Below are positions 60,604 through 64,000 of a stretch of DNA of 64,000 nucleotides, one piece after another. The translations under genes and the position numbers were made by a program. Origin of the DNA: an uncultured Muribaculaceae bacterium (GTDB taxonomy: Bacteria > Bacteroidota > Bacteroidia > Bacteroidales > Muribaculaceae). The stretch lies in assembly GCA_910578075.1 (NCBI GenBank), contig CAJTPK010000003.1, positions 1 through 64,000 of the forward strand, given 5' to 3'. A model generated the notes under the pieces. It searched no databases, was not told the DNA's origin, and worked only from the letters and a program-made list of their open reading frames with translations. The first letter of the stretch is position 1, and each line of letters begins with the position of its first letter.

Positions 60604-62040
60604 TCAGAATACATCTGATTTGGGGCCGTTGGCGATGGCGTCTATTTCGTCTGCGATTTCGTCGGAGGAGAGTTTGATGTAGTCCATGAAGGTTTTTTGG
60701 GTCTTGTGGCCGCTGACGTGCATCATCTGGACTATGGTGTATTTGTGGGTGAGATACATGTTGGTGATTCCGCTACGGCGGGCGGTGTGAGTGGTCACGC
60801 AATTATATCGTGGCATAATAACCTCGCCCTTGTCGTTGCGCTCGACAACGAGTTTACCGTCGTCTTCCAGCTTCTTTTGCTTCATGGTGAGTTTGGTGGT
60901 CACCATCTTGCCGAGTGAAGGGACAGTATCGGAGAGTTTCTTGAGAATCTCCTTAATATAGCGATTGAGGATTACATCGACTACTGAAGGGAGATTGTAA
61001 GAATATTTCTCACAAATGGCTTTGAGATTGGGATTCATTATGGGAATTTTCACTTCATTGCGCGTTTTCTTCTGTACGAGCCGGATTACAGGCGTTCCCT
61101 TTGCGGTAGTCGTAAAACAGTCTTTGTCGATGTCGTTGTAGTCGCTCACTCGCTGGCAAGTGTAGCAACCTACAAGAAATATGTCACGCACTTCATCTTG
61201 TTTTCCGGTTAGGGGCATATCATAAAGGGCTTGTAGCTCAGCTTCGGTGAGATAGATTTCAATAGCCTTGTCGCTTTCTTCTATTTTCTTCTTGGCGAAA
61301 TACAGCATGGCTCGGTCGTTGTCATGTATACCATCAAGATAGGCATAATTGACAATAGCACGAAGATCGACCAGATACTTATTCTGTGCAGACACCATAT
61401 AGTCGTTCTTCTCCATGAAGGCAAGAAACTTGGTAACGAATGCACGGTCAACATCATTCCACGTGTAACGATGCTTCTTATCGAACTGGTCGTAGAGTTT
61501 CCTGAAACTAAACCATGCCTTAACAGTTCCCGGAGCATACCGGCTGTGACCGTTAAATCTGGCGCCGGTCTTAATTTCCTCGCAGAAACGATTGAGGAAA
61601 TTCCAAATCCTGGCACGCTCAGCTTCAATACCCTCCTTTATCAGTCGCACCTGTTCCTTCTTCATGCGTTCTTCTTCACGTAGCCGCTCCTCCTCTTCAC
61701 GCTTTGCCTTCATAATGGCTCCCGATTTCTTGGGATTTGCTATGGCGAGGATTTCTGCCTCAACATGAGATTTGTCGAAAGACATTCCTTTGACTTCAGA
61801 TTTAACAACAAGTTCAATCCTATTGAGAGAGTCATGAAGATTGAAATTTGCCCTCTGGTGGCGCATCCAACTTTCCGGACGCGATAGAGCCTCTTTCCAT
61901 TCCACAACATTCACACGGAATTGCGATGAAAAGAGCATATCAACCTTATGTTTCTTATTCTGTACTCTGAAGAAGAGGGTAGCAATTTCGTTCTTCTCGT
62001 CTTGCTTACGAATGAAGAACCGGGAAAGAGATTTCGCCAT
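60604..62040 (-). CDS. int: Tyrosine recombinase (island integrase)
   Basis: 478 residues. After an N-terminal arm-binding and a coiled, Lys/Glu-rich stretch (110-145) come the core-binding domain and the catalytic domain: Arg297 (CYTCQRVSD), His418/Arg421 (TTHTARRSG), His445 (VSGHKTQKT) and nucleophile Tyr454 (FMDYI). This is the Bacteroidota mobile-element integrase type. It lies 200 bp inside attR and transcribes inward, the usual place for an island integrase. Confidence 0.94.
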   Translation of the reverse strand: MAKSLSRFFIRKQDEKNEIATLFFRVQNKKHKVDMLFSSQFRVNVVEWKEALSRPESWMRHQRANFNLHDSLNRIELVVKSEVKGMSFDKSHVEAEILAIANPKKSGAIMKAKREEEERLREEERMKKEQVRLIKEGIEAERARIWNFLNRFCEEIKTGARFNGHSRYAPGTVKAWFSFRKLYDQFDKKHRYTWNDVDRAFVTKFLAFMEKNDYMVSAQNKYLVDLRAIVNYAYLDGIHDNDRAMLYFAKKKIEESDKAIEIYLTEAELQALYDMPLTGKQDEVRDIFLVGCYTCQRVSDYNDIDKDCFTTTAKGTPVIRLVQKKTRNEVKIPIMNPNLKAICEKYSYNLPSVVDVILNRYIKEILKKLSDTVPSLGKMVTTKLTMKQKKLEDDGKLVVERNDKGEVIMPRYNCVTTHTARRSGITNMYLTHKYTIVQMMHVSGHKTQKTFMDYIKLSSDEIADEIDAIANGPKSDVF

Positions 62041-62078
62041 GATAAAGTGTTAAGAATCCCCTTATGGATTCGACAATG

Positions 62079-62086
62079 CAAAGTTA
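62079..62086 (-). promoter_or_regulatory. -7 element upstream of int
   Basis: TAACTTTG on the minus strand. No TTTG at the expected distance; the -33 region is occupied by the 12 bp repeats at 62100-62123, so the promoter may need or be blocked by a factor binding there. Confidence 0.5.
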
Positions 62087-62099
62087 GTAAATATTCCCG

Positions 62100-62123
62100 A
62101 ATAGTCACTATAATAGTCACTAT
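62100..62123. repeat. Tandem 12 bp repeats upstream of int
   Basis: AATAGTCACTAT occurs twice back to back, with a degenerate third (AAATAGTCCCTA) at about 62131. They overlap the -33 position of the int promoter and may bind an excisionase, regulator or the integrase itself. Confidence 0.6.
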
Positions 62124-62240
62124 TAATTTTCAAATAGTCCCTACTCAATTAAATTCAAAATACGTTAATTAGCTTCAATATCAATATATTAGCTAATATC
62201 GCAATTTAATCAGATTGATTAAAATTTAACATTTATATTG

Positions 62241-62296
62241 CTGGTGGCACCACAGAAGACCGCTAATTCTCAATGAGTTAGCGGTCTTTCTTTCAC
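62241..62296 (+). repeat. Attachment site attR / junction with island 2
   Basis: Exact 56 bp copy of 46678-46733: last 12 nt of tRNA-Phe plus the terminator. Only the tRNA 3' end is present, so this is not a second tRNA gene. Confidence 0.92.
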
Positions 62297-62610
62297 TTAT
62301 ACCCCCTCCAAGTCACCACAATTGTAAAATCGGCGAAGACCTTAAAAACAACTCAATCTGAGCCAAAAGTCACCAAGCCCACCGTAAATGTCTGGAATAT
62401 TGTCGTTTATGCGTATCGCGGTGAATGTATATCTATTTCGCTCGATACGCAACTTATTGATAATCAACGCAAATTGAAGCGTTATTCATAGTCGTTCACC
62501 CTCATTCAACTCCGCACCACAGCCTCGCAACCCCAAACTTTAACAGAGTTTAACCATAATCGGAGGCAGAAAATGTGGTGACCTCAACCGAAAATCAGCC
62601 GGGTCACCAC
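62297..62610. repeat. Island 2 left end, homologous to the island 1 left end
   Basis: From 62297 to 62610 the sequence follows 46734-47003 with many substitutions and an insertion: shared blocks include CCCACCGTAA, ATTCATAGTC, AACTTTAACAGAGTTTAAC and an identical 37 bp block (62574-62610 = 46967-47003). GTCACCAC sites recur at 62312 and 62603. The end of the gap to 62725 is AT-rich. It shows two related elements in tandem. Confidence 0.82.
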
Positions 62611-62725
62611 ATCTCCATTGTTAAAGATGGAATAATTTATTTTTTTTATTAACATCTGGGTGCAAATATATGGCACGCCACATTTATTACCTTTGCAAAA
62701 GAATTCTCGGGATTATCCATTGTAA

Positions 62726-62756
62726 TTTCGAAATGTCTGTTTTTTTATTAACTTTG
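62726..62756 (+). promoter_or_regulatory. Promoter of the methyltransferase gene
   Basis: TTTC (62726-62729), 19 bases, TAACTTTG (62749-62756). Start about 62762; leader ~28 nt. Confidence 0.6.
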
Positions 62757-62789
62757 CATGGCGTTTAATGCCAACTTGAAAAATCAACA

Positions 62790-63836
62790 ATGACTAAAGC
62801 ATCGTCTCAACATACTAAGCCCCAATTAATTTCCCTGTTTTCCGGGTGCGGTGGGCTTGACCTCGGTTTCATTAAAGCTGGGTTTGAGGTGGTATGGGCT
62901 AATGATTTCGATTCTGATGCTCAAGCCATTCATGAACTCAATATAGGGAAAATAGACAAACGGGACATTCTGAATGTTCATGAAAATGATATTCCGAATG
63001 GTGATATATTGACCGCAGGATTTCCATGCCAACCTTTTTCAAACGCTGGAAGCCGTAAAGGAGTATATGATTCTCGCGGTATGTTGTATAAGGAATGCCT
63101 TAGGATTATTCGGAGCAAAATGCCCAAAGTCTTTGTGTTTGAGAATGTCAAAGGCCTTTTATCAACAAAGTATATTGACGGCAGGAATCTTGTAGATGTT
63201 CTGTTGGAAGATTTAGCGACTATTGGAGACATTGGATATAATGTAGTATATAAATTGCTAAATGCCTCTGATTATGAAGTCCCTCAGAATCGCCAACGTG
63301 TATTCTTTGTTGGAATTAGGAAAGATCTTGGTGGTACTTTTCAGTTTCCTGAAAAAATTAAAAAACATAATCTTACCCTCAAACATGTCCTTGATGTCCC
63401 AAAAGATGTACCCAATCAAGTAGATTGGGTACTATCACCACAAGCACTTGGAATGATTGAGTATATTCCAGAAGGTGGTTCTTGGAAAGATATTCCCTAC
63501 GAGCATCTTGCCCCTCGGTTTAAAAAAATTCGTGATGATATGAAAAAATATCGTTCACCGAATTTTTATAGACGATTTTCTAGAGATGAAATATGTGGAA
63601 CAATGACGGCTTCGGCCCAACCGGAGAATTGTGGAATTCTTCATCCTATAAAGAATAGGAGATTCACAATTCGTGAGGCGGCTAGAATACAATCATTTCC
63701 TGATGACTTCAAATTCATAGATGATAGCCAAAAAAATATTATTGCAATGTACAAAGTTATAGGAAACGCTGTTCCTGTTAATTTGGCGTATAATATTGCA
63801 AAAGCAATTATAGACCAAGTATTTACTGAGAAATAA
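62790..63836 (+). CDS. DNA cytosine-C5 methyltransferase
   Basis: 348 residues. All main motifs are present: I (LISLFSGCGGLDLGF), IV with catalytic Cys80 (TAGFPCQPFSNAG), VI (FVFENVKGL), VIII (VPQNRQRVFFVGI) and X (YKVIGNAVPVNLA). The variable region between VIII and X sets the target site, which cannot be read from sequence alone. The next gene starts directly at its stop, as in type II restriction-modification pairs. Confidence 0.95.
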   Translation: MTKASSQHTKPQLISLFSGCGGLDLGFIKAGFEVVWANDFDSDAQAIHELNIGKIDKRDILNVHENDIPNGDILTAGFPCQPFSNAGSRKGVYDSRGMLYKECLRIIRSKMPKVFVFENVKGLLSTKYIDGRNLVDVLLEDLATIGDIGYNVVYKLLNASDYEVPQNRQRVFFVGIRKDLGGTFQFPEKIKKHNLTLKHVLDVPKDVPNQVDWVLSPQALGMIEYIPEGGSWKDIPYEHLAPRFKKIRDDMKKYRSPNFYRRFSRDEICGTMTASAQPENCGILHPIKNRRFTIREAARIQSFPDDFKFIDDSQKNIIAMYKVIGNAVPVNLAYNIAKAIIDQVFTEK

Positions 63837-64000
63837 ATGGATACTGATAAGGCATATATCTTTGGGTTGATAATAGGGGGTGGTAAATTTGGAAATGCTG
63901 AAGATTTCTTTAGCATCCAACTGCCTTTTCGGCAATGGGGTTCTTATTTGAAGAATCCGCAACGGGCTGCTCAAATCTCGGATGATATAATGAGATTTGT
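63837..64000 (+). CDS. Start of probable restriction endonuclease gene (partial)
   Basis: 54 codons visible (MDTDKAYIFGLIIGGGKFGN...) before the window ends. It begins on the base after the methyltransferase stop. No motif can be recognised yet; restriction function is inferred only from the neighbour. Confidence 0.6.
   Translation, partial: MDTDKAYIFGLIIGGGKFGNAEDFFSIQLPFRQWGSYLKNPQRAAQISDDIMRF

Larger units (their letters stand above)
46690..62240. mobile_element. Genomic island 1 integrated at tRNA-Phe (~15.5 kb)
   Basis: Bounded by the 56 bp repeats at 46678 and 62241 with a tyrosine integrase reading inward next to the right end. Content: membrane protein with possible nuclease fold, ardA remnant, FISUMP-like protein, decayed relaxase, a five-gene metabolic/export cluster, AAA ATPase-subtilase pair. 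AT-rich compared with the ribosomal region. The relaxase remnant suggests descent from a mobilisable element; now it is probably only excisable or immobile. Confidence 0.85.
62241..64000. mobile_element. Genomic island 2 (start only)
   Basis: Begins at the second 56 bp attachment repeat, carries the shared left-end sequence and then a DNA methyltransferase with an adjacent gene. Its right end and integrase are outside the window. Confidence 0.65.

Noticed and set aside
62241..62252. Second tRNA-Phe gene
   Set aside because: Only the last 12 nt of the tRNA are present; it is an attachment-site duplicate.
1..64000. CRISPR array
   Set aside because: No regularly spaced direct repeats with unique spacers were seen; the repeats found are palindromes, attachment sites or dispersed motifs.

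Overview
The window is a chromosomal piece of a Bacteroidota (Bacteroidales) genome, most likely a gut member of the Muribaculaceae/Bacteroidaceae type. The support is the Bacteroidota promoter grammar (TTTG, 19-20 bp, TAnnTTTG) seen at many sites, an UpxY-led capsule locus, a type 9 secretion plug protein, DUF3109 and M64 peptidase genes, and cysteine-less L36 and S14 ribosomal proteins. The family-level placement is inference.

Layout. (1) 1-10428: the spc/alpha ribosomal protein operons in canonical order, from L29 (cut by the window edge) to L17, with secY, map, infA and rpoA, closed by a terminator at 10461. A possible pseudoknotted leader precedes rpsD. (2) 10487-12316: a repeat-rich stretch with a ~276 bp imperfect palindrome, a small secreted protein gene, and a 330 bp segment bounded by 20 bp inverted repeats. 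That segment carries a perfect promoter pointing away from the capsule genes, so it reads as a phase-variable capsule promoter captured in the OFF orientation. (3) 12317-26777: an AT-rich capsular polysaccharide locus: UpxY antiterminator, an unknown protein, a membrane KAP P-loop NTPase, a nucleotide-sugar epimerase, Wzx flippase, Wzy/EpsG-like polymerase, several glycosyltransferases, a pyruvyl transferase/FrhB pair and an acetyltransferase. (4) 26778-32937: three candidate conflict (defence or toxin) modules, all preceded by copies of the same hairpin-terminator plus promoter cassette: a PD-(D/E)XK-PIN protein, a PLD-like/membrane protein pair flanked by 185 bp direct repeats, and a toxin-antitoxin-SecB-like chaperone trio. 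(5) 32984-46190: ordinary chromosomal genes (NlpE-like and thioredoxin-like lipoproteins, cardiolipin synthase, DUF3109, T9SS plug protein, uracil-DNA glycosylase, tRNA-Arg, two ORF6N proteins, CorA, M64 peptidase, Ca/Na antiporter) with two more long palindromes. (6) 46617-64000: tRNA-Phe followed by tandem integrated islands. A 56 bp repeat of the tRNA 3' end plus terminator occurs at 46678 and again at 62241.

Island 1 (about 46.7-62.2 kb) carries a membrane protein with a possible Mrr-like domain, a decayed ardA, a decayed relaxase, a tightly coupled five-gene cluster (small secreted Cys protein, penicillin-acylase-type Ntn hydrolase, amidinotransferase-fold enzyme, PSD-like decarboxylase, MATE exporter), an AAA ATPase/subtilase pair, and its tyrosine integrase. 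Island 2 starts at 62241 with a related left end and runs off the window with a cytosine-C5 methyltransferase and the start of a probable restriction partner.

The strongest candidates for undescribed biology are the five-gene small-molecule cluster with dedicated exporter (51793-56916), the AAA ATPase-subtilase module (57125-60527), the shared terminator-promoter cassettes in front of three conflict modules (26834-31338), and the invertible capsule promoter (11864-12233). All functional proposals rest on motif reading by eye; no database search was run.
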